DNA of 64,000 bases, from assembly GCF_009193355.1 (NCBI RefSeq), contig NZ_WBVT01000003.1:62001-126000 (forward strand). Reading direction: 5' to 3'. Below, one piece after another: positions 51,684-61,854 of this stretch. The stretch comes from Bifidobacterium leontopitheci. Its GTDB lineage: Bacteria > Actinomycetota > Actinomycetes > Actinomycetales > Bifidobacteriaceae. The notes below the pieces were generated by a model that was not told where the DNA came from, did no database searches, and was given only the letters and a program-made list of their open reading frames with translations. Both the position numbers and the translations under genes were made by a program. Position 1 is the first letter of the stretch. Every line of letters starts with the position of its first letter.

Positions 51684-53963
51684 TCAGACGACCGTCAGCG
51701 TGATCACGGTCTTCTTGCCGTCCTTGTCGCGTAGCCGTGTCTTGCCGCTGGCGCTTTGCTGTTGCACCAGGCCGAGGATGTTCAGCCCGTTCGTCTTCAC
51801 CTCGAAGCCCAGCGATTCCAGCGTCTTGGTGGCCTCATCCTTGCTCTTGCCGACCAGGTTGGGCACGTCGGCCGTCTCCGGTCCCTTGGAGACGACCAGT
51901 TCGGCGGAGTCGCCCCAATGCAGCTGCGTACCCGAATCAGGGGAGGCCGAGATCACGCTGCCGGCGGCCACGCTGTCGCTGTTCTGCTCGGTGATCGTGG
52001 TCTTGAGCCGTGCGTTGTCCAATGCGGTCATCGCCTCGTCCTTGGTCTTGCCGACGATATCGGGCATGGTGACCGGCATCGGCCCCTTGGACAGCACGAC
52101 GGTGATGGCCGTGTTGTGGTCGAGCGTCTCGCCGGGCTTCACGGATATGCTCTGCACCACACCTTCGGCAAGGTCCATGGAGTACTCCTCCTTCGACTTG
52201 TCCTCGGTGATGTTCGTGAAGCCCGCCGCCTTGAGCGCGGTGATCGGGTCGCGGCCGTTAGCGGTCGTCGGATCGTCGACGCCGGCGGGAACGGTCGCCT
52301 GCTTCACTCCCATGGAGACCGTGATGGTGACCCGGCCGTCATGCCGCTTGCTGATATGCGTGCCGACCTGCTTGGGGCTGGCGGAGATGATCTTGCCCTT
52401 CTCCACGGTGTCGCTGTAGTCTTCGGACACGGTGAACGGGATGTTCGCCACGTTGAGCGTGCTGCGGTATTCGTTCCAGGAGGCCCCGACGATCGAGCAG
52501 TTCGCCTGCGCGGTGCAGGTGACGTCGCTCGGTTGCGGCAGCGTCCAGTAGCTGCCCGGCCCCAGGTAATACCACCATGCGCCGGTGCCGCCGGAAGCCG
52601 CCGCAAGCACCAGAACGACCACGAGCGTGATGATCAGCGGCTTGCGGCTGCGTTTGCGCGGCTTGTCGTTCGCGTGCTGCGCGGTGCCGCCATCAAGCGG
52701 CTTGACGTCCATCAGACCGATGATCTGCGTGGGTTCGCGCGTATCGAGATCGCCGATGACCTGGGTGGCCACGTCGTTCGGAGAGGACAGTCCGTCACGC
52801 CCCTTCGGCATGACGGCCGTGGGCTTCGGCTTCGCGCTGACGACTCGCGGCGACGAGCCGGCGCCCGGCAGCGTGTCGTCGATGGCCGCGTCGTCCTGCG
52901 AGGACGGCCCGCCTGCGGATGGGGGCAGCACCGTGGTCGCGGCGTTGCCTTCAAGAGGCCCGTGCGTCCCGAACAACGGGGGGACGGGCGGATCCGGCAG
53001 CGCGCCCACCAACGCCGGCTCGGTGGCGTCGCGCAAATCGCCGGCAGGCTGTCCGTCCGCGCCCGCATCCGCGGCCTTCCGGACCGGCTTGCGGTAGCGC
53101 CATGCGTCCATCGGCAGCTCGGCGGTCATCTGACGAAGCTCCTGCAAGGCGTCCGCCGCATCCGCGGGACGCTTCTCGACCGCGCGGGCGGTCAGATGAG
53201 AGACGAACGCGGCGACATGCGAATCGATGCCGGGGCAGACCGTCGTCAGCGACGGCACGTCCTCATGCACATGCTTGAACACCATGGTGACCGGATTGTC
53301 CGAGACGAACGGCACATCGCCGGTCAGCATCTCCCATGCCATGATGCCCACGGAGTACAGGTCGCCCTGCATGGTGGCCTGATTGTCCTCGATCATCTCG
53401 GGCGCGAGATATGCCGCGGTGCCCAGCAGCATGCCGGTGGAGGAGAGCGTCGCCTGCGAGGCCGCCTTGGCCAGGCCGAAATCGGTGATCTGCACATGGC
53501 CGCGGTCATTGATGAGGATGTTCTCCGGCTTGATGTCGCGATGCACCACGCCGACGCGATGAGCGGCGGCGAGGCCGTCGAGCGTCTCGGAGACGATGCG
53601 CAGCGTCTCGCGCACACTGAACGTGCCCTGCAGGTTCATGTCGTGCCGCAGATTCACGCCGTGGACATACTCCATGACCAGATAGTCGAGCCCGTTGAAC
53701 TCGCCGGTGTCGTACACCTGCACGATGTGCGGGTTGGCGATGGACGCCGCCGACTTCGCCTCGCGGTGGAACCGTTCCACGAACTGGGCCCTGTGGGCGC
53801 CCTGGGCGAGCTGTGTGTGCATGATCTTGATGGCGACGCGCCGTTCCAGCCGCGTATCGACCGCCTCGTACACCGTCGCCATGCCGCCTTCGGCGATCTT
53901 GCGCACAATGCGATAGCGGCCCTCTATCGTCTGCCCTTCAGGCGTGGATGCGACTTCACTCAT
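51684..53963 (-). CDS. Ser/Thr protein kinase with PASTA repeats
   Basis: This 759-residue membrane kinase has a complete catalytic domain: IAEGGMATVYEA (Gly loop), VAIKIM (Lys), VVHRDIKPENIL near residue 141, ITDFGLAKA and GTAAYLAPE. A Pro/Ala/Asp-rich juxtamembrane linker (about 290-435), one membrane helix (about 439-458) and four extracellular PASTA-type repeats follow, the last two the clearest (MPDIVGKTKDEAMTALDNARL and VPNLVGKSKDEATKTLESLGF). PASTA kinases sense peptidoglycan or lipid II fragments and control growth and division. Its neighbours, a polyprenyl synthase and plsC, resemble the mycobacterial pknL region. The gene starts 72 bases after the prenyl synthase stop. Confidence 0.94.
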   Translation of the reverse strand: MSEVASTPEGQTIEGRYRIVRKIAEGGMATVYEAVDTRLERRVAIKIMHTQLAQGAHRAQFVERFHREAKSAASIANPHIVQVYDTGEFNGLDYLVMEYVHGVNLRHDMNLQGTFSVRETLRIVSETLDGLAAAHRVGVVHRDIKPENILINDRGHVQITDFGLAKAASQATLSSTGMLLGTAAYLAPEMIEDNQATMQGDLYSVGIMAWEMLTGDVPFVSDNPVTMVFKHVHEDVPSLTTVCPGIDSHVAAFVSHLTARAVEKRPADAADALQELRQMTAELPMDAWRYRKPVRKAADAGADGQPAGDLRDATEPALVGALPDPPVPPLFGTHGPLEGNAATTVLPPSAGGPSSQDDAAIDDTLPGAGSSPRVVSAKPKPTAVMPKGRDGLSSPNDVATQVIGDLDTREPTQIIGLMDVKPLDGGTAQHANDKPRKRSRKPLIITLVVVLVLAAASGGTGAWWYYLGPGSYWTLPQPSDVTCTAQANCSIVGASWNEYRSTLNVANIPFTVSEDYSDTVEKGKIISASPKQVGTHISKRHDGRVTITVSMGVKQATVPAGVDDPTTANGRDPITALKAAGFTNITEDKSKEEYSMDLAEGVVQSISVKPGETLDHNTAITVVLSKGPMPVTMPDIVGKTKDEAMTALDNARLKTTITEQNSDSVAAGSVISASPDSGTQLHWGDSAELVVSKGPETADVPNLVGKSKDEATKTLESLGFEVKTNGLNILGLVQQQSASGKTRLRDKDGKKTVITLTVV

Positions 53964-54035
53964 GATTGTATAGTACGGTTCCTTCGTCCTTGATTGCTGT
54001 CTTCCAGTGTATACGTTGGCGAAAACTCTACGCTT

Positions 54036-55121
54036 CTACGCTTCCACGGTCGGCACGAACCTGCGGCACGCCTCCACGAGCGTTCCCTCGACGTCGGCTG
54101 GCAGCCGCAGCTCGCCGATCGCCGCGTGCGCCCGGTCCCAGAGCGTGCGGATCCGCCGGCGTGAGCGGTCGATGGCGCCGGTCGCCTCGAACAGCGCGAT
54201 GGCCTGCCGCACGTCGGCGTCGTCGCGCGCGGTCGCCTCGAACAGGTCGATCAGCGTCGTTCGCTGGCTTTCGTCGGCCGCGGCGATCGCGTCGGCGAGC
54301 AGCACGGTGCGCTTGCCTTCGCGGATGTCGCTGCCGATGGGTTTGCCGGTGTTGCGGCTCGAGCCGATGACGTCCAGAAGATCGTCCGCCAGCTGGAACG
54401 CCTGGCCGAGCGGCAGACCGATCGCCATGGCGTGACGGTCCGCGACGCCGGGGTCGGCGCCGGCGGCGAGCAGAGCGAACCGCAGCGGGGCGATCGTCGT
54501 ATAGCTTGCGGTCTTCCAGCGGAACACGTTCAGCGACGCCTGGACCAGCCGCTGGGGGTCGTCCAGCGGATTGAGCTCCACGGCCAGATCCAGCACCTGG
54601 CCGATCTCCACCTCGCGGTGCATGGCGAGGAACGACGTCACGATCGCGTCGGAGGAGACGAGTCCGCGGGCCGCCTGGTTCGCCAGGTCGACGCTCGCCG
54701 TGGCGAGCAGGTCGCCGAGCATGATGCCCAGCCCCTTGCCGATCGTGGCGTTGTGCGCCGCAGACGCCAGCGCCTTGTGCGCGGACGGCTTGCCGCGGCG
54801 CAGGTCGGACTCGTCGATGATGTCGTCGTGGACGAGCGCTGCCGTCTGGAACAGCTCTATCGCGCACGCCAGATCGAGGACGGATTCGCGGTATCCGGGC
54901 GTGTCGTGATGCCGCCGGTCCACGGCGTCGAACGCGTCCAATACCAGCCGGGCGCGCAGACGCTTACCGCCTTCGCTGGAGGCCACGGCCTGCCTGGAGA
55001 CGGCGTCGGCGAGCATCCGGCATGAAGGCGCGATCTCCTGGCCGGCCTCCATCGACATGAAACGGCGTACGGCGTCGACGATCCGCGACTCGATCAGGGA
55101 CAAATCAGAGGAAACAGTCAT
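54036..55121 (-). CDS. Polyprenyl diphosphate synthase
   Basis: This trans-isoprenyl diphosphate synthase has 361 residues. The first Asp-rich motif is LVHDDIIDESDLRRGKP, with its trailing Arg pair; the second is QLADDLLDVIG; GGKRLRARLVLD near the N-terminus binds diphosphate. It would condense IPP onto allylic diphosphates to make geranylgeranyl or longer diphosphates for quinone-free lipid-carrier or carotenoid-type pathways; the chain length cannot be read reliably. ATG at 55121 with a weak AGGT ribosome site. The PASTA kinase gene follows on the same strand. Confidence 0.92.
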   Translation of the reverse strand: MTVSSDLSLIESRIVDAVRRFMSMEAGQEIAPSCRMLADAVSRQAVASSEGGKRLRARLVLDAFDAVDRRHHDTPGYRESVLDLACAIELFQTAALVHDDIIDESDLRRGKPSAHKALASAAHNATIGKGLGIMLGDLLATASVDLANQAARGLVSSDAIVTSFLAMHREVEIGQVLDLAVELNPLDDPQRLVQASLNVFRWKTASYTTIAPLRFALLAAGADPGVADRHAMAIGLPLGQAFQLADDLLDVIGSSRNTGKPIGSDIREGKRTVLLADAIAAADESQRTTLIDLFEATARDDADVRQAIALFEATGAIDRSRRRIRTLWDRAHAAIGELRLPADVEGTLVEACRRFVPTVEA

Positions 55122-55311
55122 ACCTAGAGGTTATCCACAGGGTTTTACGAATACAAGAACCCAGTCATTGCAAGGCTCGCGAACCTCCGACCACAAGGGC
55201 CGTGCAAAGTGGCGCCGCGGCCCGCGATGCGGCATAGTGGAAACCACGGCCGTAAGGGGCGGCCGTACGCCGGCGGGCCATCCGCCGGCCCACGACCCAA
55301 GGGGGACGGCC

Positions 55312-55989
55312 ATGCAGGAACATGAACAGCATCACAACGGCCAGGCGCTGGGCGTCGAAGTCCAGGACGCTCCGGCTTCACATGCGAACGCCGATGCCAT
55401 ACGGGAGGACCATATGGAGCATCTGTGCGACGAGTACCGGCGGCACAGGCGCGAGGAGGGCGCCACCAAGGCGGCGCGGCAATGGATCGACCGTCCGTTC
55501 GAGGCGTGGCTTGCCGGGTTCGGCGGTGACGGCACGGCTCTTGACGACGAGTCGATCGCGGCGCTGTCCGCGGCGATGGTGGTCTCGCTGCCGGTGCGCG
55601 ACGCCATGATCCTTTCACTCATCGCTCCGGAGAGCTGCGGCGACAAGGCGATGATGATCCGGTTCGCCTCCAGTCCGCACGAGCCGCAGGTGCAGGTGCG
55701 CATGTGCCGCGAACTGCAACGCGCGTTCCACGACGACTCCCACCGGCCGGATCTGCAGCGCTGCCAGCGTGGCGCGGACATGCTCGCCGACATGATCGTG
55801 CGCCTGCCGGACCGGTTCGCCGTGCAGCCCATGGTGATCCTCGCCTACGTGATGTGGTGGATCGGCGATTCGCGGGCGGCGGCGTTCGCCCTGCACTGCC
55901 TGTCGGTCGACGATGACTGCACGCTGGCGGCGATCATCTGCTCGGCCGTGCACCGGGGCATCATGCCGGCATGGATCGGGCGGCAGTGA
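55312..55989 (+). CDS. DUF4192-like protein
   Basis: The 225-residue protein has a charged N-terminus (HEQHHNGQ ... EYRRHRREEGATKAARQW) and a C-terminal half (DRFAVQPMVILAYVMWWIGDSRAAAFALHCLSVDDDCTLAAIICSAVHRGIMPAW) matching the end of actinobacterial DUF4192. The family's function is unknown, and the gene is often near the primary sigma factor, as here. The frame is open upstream to 55057, but GGGGGA lies 5-6 bases before the ATG at 55312 and the earlier part crosses the prenyl synthase promoter region. Confidence 0.75.
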   Translation: MQEHEQHHNGQALGVEVQDAPASHANADAIREDHMEHLCDEYRRHRREEGATKAARQWIDRPFEAWLAGFGGDGTALDDESIAALSAAMVVSLPVRDAMILSLIAPESCGDKAMMIRFASSPHEPQVQVRMCRELQRAFHDDSHRPDLQRCQRGADMLADMIVRLPDRFAVQPMVILAYVMWWIGDSRAAAFALHCLSVDDDCTLAAIICSAVHRGIMPAWIGRQ

Positions 55990-56091
55990 TGGGGACGCGC
56001 CGGCGCCGGCCGACAAGCCCGACGGGATGACTCGCCTTGCGGGAATAATCGTCCTTGGAAGATGGTTAACTCACTAGTTGACGATTTGCTC

Positions 56092-56121
56092 TTGCCAGAA
56101 GTGCGCCCATTATGGTATAAG
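56092..56121 (+). promoter_or_regulatory. Putative sigA promoter
   Basis: TTGCCA (56092-56097) and TATAAG (56116-56121) are spaced by 18 bases and lie 33 bases before the start codon. The neighbourhood is AT-rich for this genome, with TTAACTCACTAGTTGACG just upstream. Confidence 0.6.
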
Positions 56122-56153
56122 CACATCCGGCAGGACGGTTCAGGAGGATGAGT

Positions 56154-57821
56154 TTGGCCACGAAGGACACGATGACCGCCCAGGCATCGGGCGAGACGAA
56201 TGCCTCGGTGCTATCCGGCACGCCGTCATCTGATATGACGGCATCCGATAAGGCGTCATCCGGTAAGAGGAAGCCATCCGCAAAGACGACATCCAGCCGA
56301 GCCGCAAAGGGCTCAGGCGCGCGCACGAGCGCCGCACGAAAGAAGGAGACCGTTACGGCAACGAACAAGACGACAGCGACGAAGACCGCATCCGACCAGG
56401 CCGCTCAGGACGGCGACGCGAAGCCGGCTTCCGACGCCTCCGAGAAGAAGACCACGAGCCGTCGCAAGACCACGACGCGCCGCGGATCGGCCTCCAAGTC
56501 CGCCAAGGCGACCGGTTCGACGGGCAAGAAGTCCACGTCCGGGACCCGCTCGCGTGGCTCGCGCAAGGCCGTCAAGGACGAGGAAGCGAAGCCGAAGTCC
56601 GTGGACGTCCTCGACGACGACGCCACGGACGATCTGGACGACGTGCAGGTCGACGAGGAGAACCTGGACGACGATTTGGACGGCGACCTCGACGAAGACG
56701 GTGACCTGGACGACGACCTCGATGGCGCGGATGACTCCGACGATGGCGAGGACGATGATTCCGACGACTCCGACGACGGCGAGGAGACGGCCCACAAGGA
56801 GCCGGAACAGCCCAAGGAGAAGGGCGCCTTCGTCGTGCGCGACGATGACGACGACGAGAACCTGACGCCGTCCGGCAACCCCAAGCGCCGTGTGATCGCC
56901 GCCGGCGCCACCGCCGATCCGGTCAAGGACTACCTCAAGCAGATCGGCCGCGTGAGCCTGTTGAACGCCGAGCAGGAGGTGGACCTCTCCGAGCGCATCG
57001 AGGCCGGCCTGTACGCCCAGCACCTGCTGGACACCGAGTCCGACAAGATGGACTTCAAGCGCAGGCGCGAGCTCAAGTGGGCCGCGTCCGACGGCAAGAA
57101 GGCCAAGGACCATCTGCTGGAGGCCAACCTGCGACTCGTCGTCTCGCTGGCCAAGCGCTACACCGGCCGCGGCATGCTGTTCCTCGACCTCATTCAGGAA
57201 GGCAATCTGGGCCTGATCCGCGCCGTCGAGAAGTTCGATTGGAAGAAGGGCTTCAAGTTCTCCACGTACGCCACCTGGTGGATTCGTCAGGCCATCACGC
57301 GAGCCATGGCCGACCAGGCGCGCACCATCCGCGTGCCCGTGCACATGGTGGAGGTCATCAACAAGCTGAGCCGCGTCCAGCGTCAGATGCTGCAGGACCT
57401 TGGCCGCGAGCCCACGCCGGACGAGCTGGCGCGCGAGCTCGACATGCCGGTCGAGAAGGTGCAGGAGGTGCAGAAGTACGGCCGCGAGCCGATCTCGCTG
57501 CACACCCCGCTCGGCGAGGACGGCGACTCCGAGTTCGGCGACCTCATCGAGGACACCGACGCCATCGCCCCGTCCGACGCCGTGGCGTTCTCGTTGCTGC
57601 AGGAGCAGTTCAATCAGGTGCTCGAGACCCTCTCGCCGCGTGAGGCCGGCGTCATCAAGATGCGCTACGGCCTCGAGGACGGCCAGCCCAAGACGCTGGA
57701 CGACATCGGCCGCGTGTACGGCGTGACCCGTGAGCGCATCCGCCAGATTGAGTCGAAGACCATGTCGAAGCTGCGTCACCCGTCGCGCTCGCAGACCCTG
57801 CGCGACTTCCTCGATCAATGA
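56154..57821 (+). CDS. sigA: Primary RNA polymerase sigma factor
   Basis: This is the principal sigma-70 factor. Residues 1 to about 145 are Lys/Ser/Thr/Ala-rich, about 150-240 are very acidic (runs of Asp with Leu), and the conserved part follows: region 1.2 ([29 protein letters not shown]), 2.1-2.4 ([41 protein letters not shown] split over the helices, then [16 protein letters not shown]), region 3 and region 4.2 ([29 protein letters not shown]). An ATG at 56148 abuts AGGAGG with no space, whereas TTG at 56154 is 6 bases from it, so TTG is the likely start (555 residues). A terminator follows before parE. Confidence 0.95.
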   Translation: MATKDTMTAQASGETNASVLSGTPSSDMTASDKASSGKRKPSAKTTSSRAAKGSGARTSAARKKETVTATNKTTATKTASDQAAQDGDAKPASDASEKKTTSRRKTTTRRGSASKSAKATGSTGKKSTSGTRSRGSRKAVKDEEAKPKSVDVLDDDATDDLDDVQVDEENLDDDLDGDLDEDGDLDDDLDGADDSDDGEDDDSDDSDDGEETAHKEPEQPKEKGAFVVRDDDDDENLTPSGNPKRRVIAAGATADPVKDYLKQIGRVSLLNAEQEVDLSERIEAGLYAQHLLDTESDKMDFKRRRELKWAASDGKKAKDHLLEANLRLVVSLAKRYTGRGMLFLDLIQEGNLGLIRAVEKFDWKKGFKFSTYATWWIRQAITRAMADQARTIRVPVHMVEVINKLSRVQRQMLQDLGREPTPDELARELDMPVEKVQEVQKYGREPISLHTPLGEDGDSEFGDLIEDTDAIAPSDAVAFSLLQEQFNQVLETLSPREAGVIKMRYGLEDGQPKTLDDIGRVYGVTRERIRQIESKTMSKLRHPSRSQTLRDFLDQ

Positions 57822-57831
57822 TCCGTTGACC

Positions 57832-57866
57832 ACGAGGCTCCCCTGAAGAGGGGAGCCTCGTCGTTT
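57832..57866 (+). terminator. Rho-independent terminator between sigA and parE
   Basis: ACGAGGCTCCCCT (57832-57844) pairs perfectly with 57849-57861 around GAAG, then CGTTT follows. It lies 10 bases after the sigA stop and only about 20 bases before parE, so parE needs its own promoter or read-through. Confidence 0.9.
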
Positions 57867-57886
57867 GCATTGCTGTAAGGAGAACC

Positions 57887-60232
57887 ATGCCCGAATCCTA
57901 CAGTGCCGACAGTCTCACCGTGCTCGAAGGCCTCGACGCGGTGCGCAAGCGTCCCGGCATGTACATCGGCACCACCGACAGCCAGGGCCTCATGCACTGC
58001 CTGTGGGAGATCATCGACAACTCCGTCGACGAGGCGCTGGCCGGGGCCTGCGACCATATCACCATCACCCTGCACGACGACGGGTCCGTCGAGGTCGCCG
58101 ACAACGGCCGCGGCATCCCGGTCGACGTCGAACCGAAGACCAAACTCACCGGCGTCGAGGTGGTGCTCACCAAGCTGCACGCCGGCGCGAAGTTCGGCAA
58201 CGCCTCCTACAACGCCGCGGGCGGCCTGCACGGCGTCGGCTCGTCCGTCGTCAACGCGCTGAGCTCCCGACTGGACGTCGAGGTCGACCGCGACGGCAAG
58301 ACCCATCACATGGCGTTCCATCAGGGCCACCCCGGCGTCTACACGGACGCCGACCCCGCCCACCCGTCACCCGACTCGCCGTTCAAGCGCACCCGAAAGA
58401 ACCGTCCCACCGAGCTCGAGATCATCGGCAAGGTGAGCCCCAAGACCACCGGTACGCGCATCCGCTACTGGGCGGACCCCGAGATCTTCAACGACACCGC
58501 GCGGTTCAGCTACGACCAGCTCATCGACCGCGTCCGTCAGACCAGCTTCCTGGTGCCGGGCCTGCGCATCACCGTCATCGACGAGAACATCCCCGAAACC
58601 GGTGACGAGACGGTCGACGAGATGCTGGAGGTCGACGCTGCTCATGACGATGTCTCACTTGACGACGTCTCACGTGACGACGTTGCGGCCGCCGTCGGCA
58701 CCGTCGACGGCGTAACCGAAGCGGAAGGCGACGGGCAGACCGCCTTGGCAGACGCGCCATCCGGCGCAGACGTTCACCAGGACGCCGCAGAGGCAGGCAA
58801 CGCCGCGGTCGCCATCGCCAAAGCCGACGCCGCACGGCATACGCACGCCCGCGTCGAGGAGTTCCGCCACACCGGCGGCGTCAAGGATTTCGTCGACTTC
58901 CTCTCGGCGGGCGAGCCGGTGTCCGACATCTGGCGCATCCAGGGCGAGGACACGTACGAGGAGGAGACCCAGGCGGTCGGCGAGAACGGCGAGCTGCACG
59001 CGCGCAAGGTCACCCGCACCTGCGGCGTCGACATCGCGCTCAGGTGGGTGAACGGATACGACACCGTGATGCGCAGCTTCGTCAACGTGGTGGAGACGCC
59101 CGGCGGCGGCATGCACGTCGACGGCTTCCTCGCCGGCATCACCAAGCAGATCCGCAAGACCGTCGAGGACAACGCACGCAAGCTCAAGGTCAATCTCAAG
59201 GACAACGCGCAGAAGATCGAACGCGACGACATCATGGCGGGCCTCGTGGCCGTCGTCACCGTGCGCATCGCCGAACCGCAGTTCCAGGGGCAGACCAAGG
59301 ACGTGCTCGGCACCGCGCAGGTGCGTCCGATTGTCACCCGCATGACCGACAAGCAGTTCGGCGAACTGATCACCGGCTCCAAGCGCGGCTACAAGGAGCA
59401 GTCCGGCCGCGTGCTCGAGAAGATCGTCGGCGAGATGCACGCGCGCATCCAGGCGCGCAAGACCAAAGAGGTCACGCGCCGCAAGAACGCGCTCGAATCC
59501 GCGTCCATGCCGCCGAAGCTCTCCGACTGCCAGCCGGGCAACGACGACGTGGCCGAACTGTTCATCGTCGAGGGCGACTCCGCGCTCGGCACCGCCAAGG
59601 CCGCCCGCAATTCGGGCTTCCAGGCGCTGCTGCCGATTCGAGGCAAGATCCTCAACGTGCAGAAGGCGTCCCTGAGCCAGATGCTGTCCAACAAGGAGTG
59701 CGCGGCCATCATCCAGGTGGTCGGCGCGGGGTCCGGTGCAAGCTTCGACATCAGCCAGGCGCGCTACAACAAGGTCATCATGATGACCGATGCCGATGTG
59801 GACGGCGCGCACATCCGCATCCTGCTGCTCACCCTGTTCTACCGGTACATGCGGCCGCTCATCGAGCATGGCCACGTGTACGCAGCCGTGCCGCCCCTGC
59901 ACCGCATCGCGCTGGCTGGGTCGCATAAGGGCGAATACATCTACACGTACTCGGACGACGAGCTGGCGGGCAAGCTCGCCGACCTCGAGAAGCGCGGCAT
60001 CTCCTACAATCCCGACATCCAGCGGTACAAGGGCCTGGGCGAGATGGACGCCGACCAGCTGGCGGACACCACCATGGATCCGCGCACGCGCATGCTGCGG
60101 CGCATCCGCATGGAGGACGCCGCGCAGGCCGCGGGCGTCTTCAGCCTGCTCATGGGCGATGACGTGCCGCCGCGCAAGCAGTTCATCGTCGACAACGCCG
60201 ACGACTTCGACCGCTCCAAGATCGACACCTGA
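57887..60232 (+). CDS. parE: Type II topoisomerase subunit B (ParE/GyrB family)
   Basis: This 781-residue ATPase subunit has the GHKL domain (MYIGTTDSQGLMHCLWEIIDNSVDEALAGACD, DNGRGIPV, GGLHGVGSSVVNALS), the transducer, and the Toprim domain (FIVEGDSALGTAKAARNSGFQALLPIRGKILNV, MTDADVDGAHIRILLLT). About 70 Ala/Asp/Glu/Val-rich residues are inserted in the transducer (about 245-320). ParE rather than GyrB is preferred because gyrB in bifidobacteria lies with dnaA-dnaN-recF-gyrA at the origin (known) and sigA is the neighbour here. AAGGAG lies 6 bases before the ATG. A missing long GyrB-type C-terminal insert would also suit ParE. Confidence 0.88.
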   Translation: MPESYSADSLTVLEGLDAVRKRPGMYIGTTDSQGLMHCLWEIIDNSVDEALAGACDHITITLHDDGSVEVADNGRGIPVDVEPKTKLTGVEVVLTKLHAGAKFGNASYNAAGGLHGVGSSVVNALSSRLDVEVDRDGKTHHMAFHQGHPGVYTDADPAHPSPDSPFKRTRKNRPTELEIIGKVSPKTTGTRIRYWADPEIFNDTARFSYDQLIDRVRQTSFLVPGLRITVIDENIPETGDETVDEMLEVDAAHDDVSLDDVSRDDVAAAVGTVDGVTEAEGDGQTALADAPSGADVHQDAAEAGNAAVAIAKADAARHTHARVEEFRHTGGVKDFVDFLSAGEPVSDIWRIQGEDTYEEETQAVGENGELHARKVTRTCGVDIALRWVNGYDTVMRSFVNVVETPGGGMHVDGFLAGITKQIRKTVEDNARKLKVNLKDNAQKIERDDIMAGLVAVVTVRIAEPQFQGQTKDVLGTAQVRPIVTRMTDKQFGELITGSKRGYKEQSGRVLEKIVGEMHARIQARKTKEVTRRKNALESASMPPKLSDCQPGNDDVAELFIVEGDSALGTAKAARNSGFQALLPIRGKILNVQKASLSQMLSNKECAAIIQVVGAGSGASFDISQARYNKVIMMTDADVDGAHIRILLLTLFYRYMRPLIEHGHVYAAVPPLHRIALAGSHKGEYIYTYSDDELAGKLADLEKRGISYNPDIQRYKGLGEMDADQLADTTMDPRTRMLRRIRMEDAAQAAGVFSLLMGDDVPPRKQFIVDNADDFDRSKIDT

Positions 60233-60249
60233 TTGTGGAGGCGGGCATG

Positions 60250-60316
60250 GCGTTTATCTGCAATATTATCTGCAATTGTTGCGGACAATATTGCATATGA
60301 TGTTGCAGATAAACGC
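60250..60316. repeat. AT-rich inverted and direct repeat cluster after parE
   Basis: The outer arms GCGTTTATCTGCAA (60250-60263) and TTGCAGATAAACGC (60303-60316) are perfectly complementary. TTATCTGCAAT is also directly repeated at 60254 and 60266. It is convergent between parE and the broken AlbA gene, whose stop lies at the right arm. It could be a bidirectional terminator or the trace of an element end. Confidence 0.8.
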
Positions 60317-61840
60317 TATTCCTGTATTGCACGATAGCTTGTCTGTCGGGCGGATCCTTGTCTGTCGACTTTGCCCTGTCTCATCAGAGAGTTCAGCAAT
60401 ACGCGAACGCGTGCGGAGGAAACTCCAAGTCGGGATGCAATCTCCGCGGCTTTCATGGATTGTCCTGACTGCAACAGGTGAAGAACGTCTTGCTCTCGCC
60501 GTGGCTGAGCCATTCGTGAACTGGTCTGAGGGACGTCATAATTCGGATGTATGGCATCGGCTTTGCGGACGACGGTGATTGGCATCGACAGCGTCACCCG
60601 ATCCGGATTCAGCTCCTCGTGCAGCATCGGGTCAGACAGATTCTCTGATCTCGTGCCAGCGCGGAGCGTATCGAATCCACTGCCCGCGCGTTCGCCGATG
60701 CCGAGCAGATTGAACATTTTCATGATGCCGGGATTGCGGGCATCCGACAATCCGCCACGCTCGATGAGCGATTGCTCAAGGCGCAACGTGCCGGGATTGC
60801 GGAAGTCGATGCGTTCGTTGCCGTGACGAATCACCACCACGCCGGTTCCTCCAAAGTAGTCGGCATGACCGAGCGCATTGGCGAAGGCTTCCCGGATGGC
60901 TTTGCGCAGCGGCGTATCGTCCAATCGCATAATGCCGTTCGGCAAATTGAATGGCATGGGCAGGCCGTCCACCAGTTTGGGGGTAACGCGGGTCCAAAAG
61001 CCGAAGACATTGCCGGGCCATGTGCCGTCGGCGGACATGATGCGATCGTCCCACCGTCGGGTGGCGGTATCCGTAATCAACCTGAAATCAAGCAGATAGC
61101 GGGCGAATTCCTCGGTGATGTACCGCTCATCGCCGAACATCAGCAAGCCCGCCCGCGTGGGATGCAGCTGGCGGCTGCCTGGCAATCGCCGCGCCGCGCC
61201 GAGCCTCCACAGCAGTTCGTCGTCGGGCAATTCCAACCAAGGATGTCCAGGTCTCTGAGCTTTGAGCAGGTTGCGATATGAGTTGAGCGTCGGAATGTCT
61301 ATGGATTCCAGGCCCATCTCCTCGACGACCGTCCCATCAATAGGTTCATCGCCTTGGTCTCGGATCATGGCTCGGTATTCATCCGATGAGCAGTGGTAGT
61401 CGCCTTCGCCATTGCGACGGTAGGTGCCGGTCAGCGGGTTGCGACAGGGCGAAAACAGGACGCATTTCCCGTTGGGCGCGGGGAATTTCGATGATGATTG
61501 CGTCCTTGCCATCATATGATTCGATATGAACGTTTTCATCGACCAAAATGTTTGCGCTGACGGTGTTGCCGTCATTCACGTTGTTCCAAAAAGTCGTCAT
61601 CAGTTCATGGGCGTGGGGTACTCCGGTGACATGCAGGCGATGGTCGGCGTCCTCCTCCGCGCCAAGGATGATCGTGCCGCCATTGGTGTTGGCGAATGCG
61701 CTGTACGTCTCCCATAGGCTGTGGGGCAGTTTGGCATCCGGCTATCTGCCGCGCGGAACGGTGCCGACAATCGGGCTGAGATGCTGACTGCCATGCCGTG
61801 CGATACGCTCCACCGGTTCGTCGGCAATGCCGACCGTCAT
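60316..61840 (-). pseudogene. Broken AlbA_2 (Schlafen-type) DNA/RNA-binding regulator
   Basis: Two frames must be joined to read the family. The upstream frame gives KLPHSLWETYSAFANTNGG and TIILGAEEDADHR ... DAIIIEIPRAQREMRPVF; the downstream frame continues NPLTGTYRRNGEGDYHCSS and then about 370 normal residues with an HTH-like C-terminus (SMKAAEIASRLGVSSARVRVLLNSLMRQGKV). The switch, about 61440-61460, needs the loss of one base (one extra base between PVF and NPLTG). In the upstream frame a TAG (61744-61742) interrupts before KLPHS, and the usual ExxxEFK N-terminal motif is missing. Intact relatives are nucleic-acid-binding regulators. The C-terminal part from 61575 could still be translated. 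Confidence 0.75.
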
Positions 61841-61854
61841 GTCACCCACCGCAA

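Noticed and set aside
57887..60232. gyrB as identity of the topoisomerase subunit
   Set aside because: It is placed beside sigA without dnaA, recF or gyrA, and lacks a gyrB-type neighbourhood, so parE is preferred, though sequence alone does not fully exclude GyrB.
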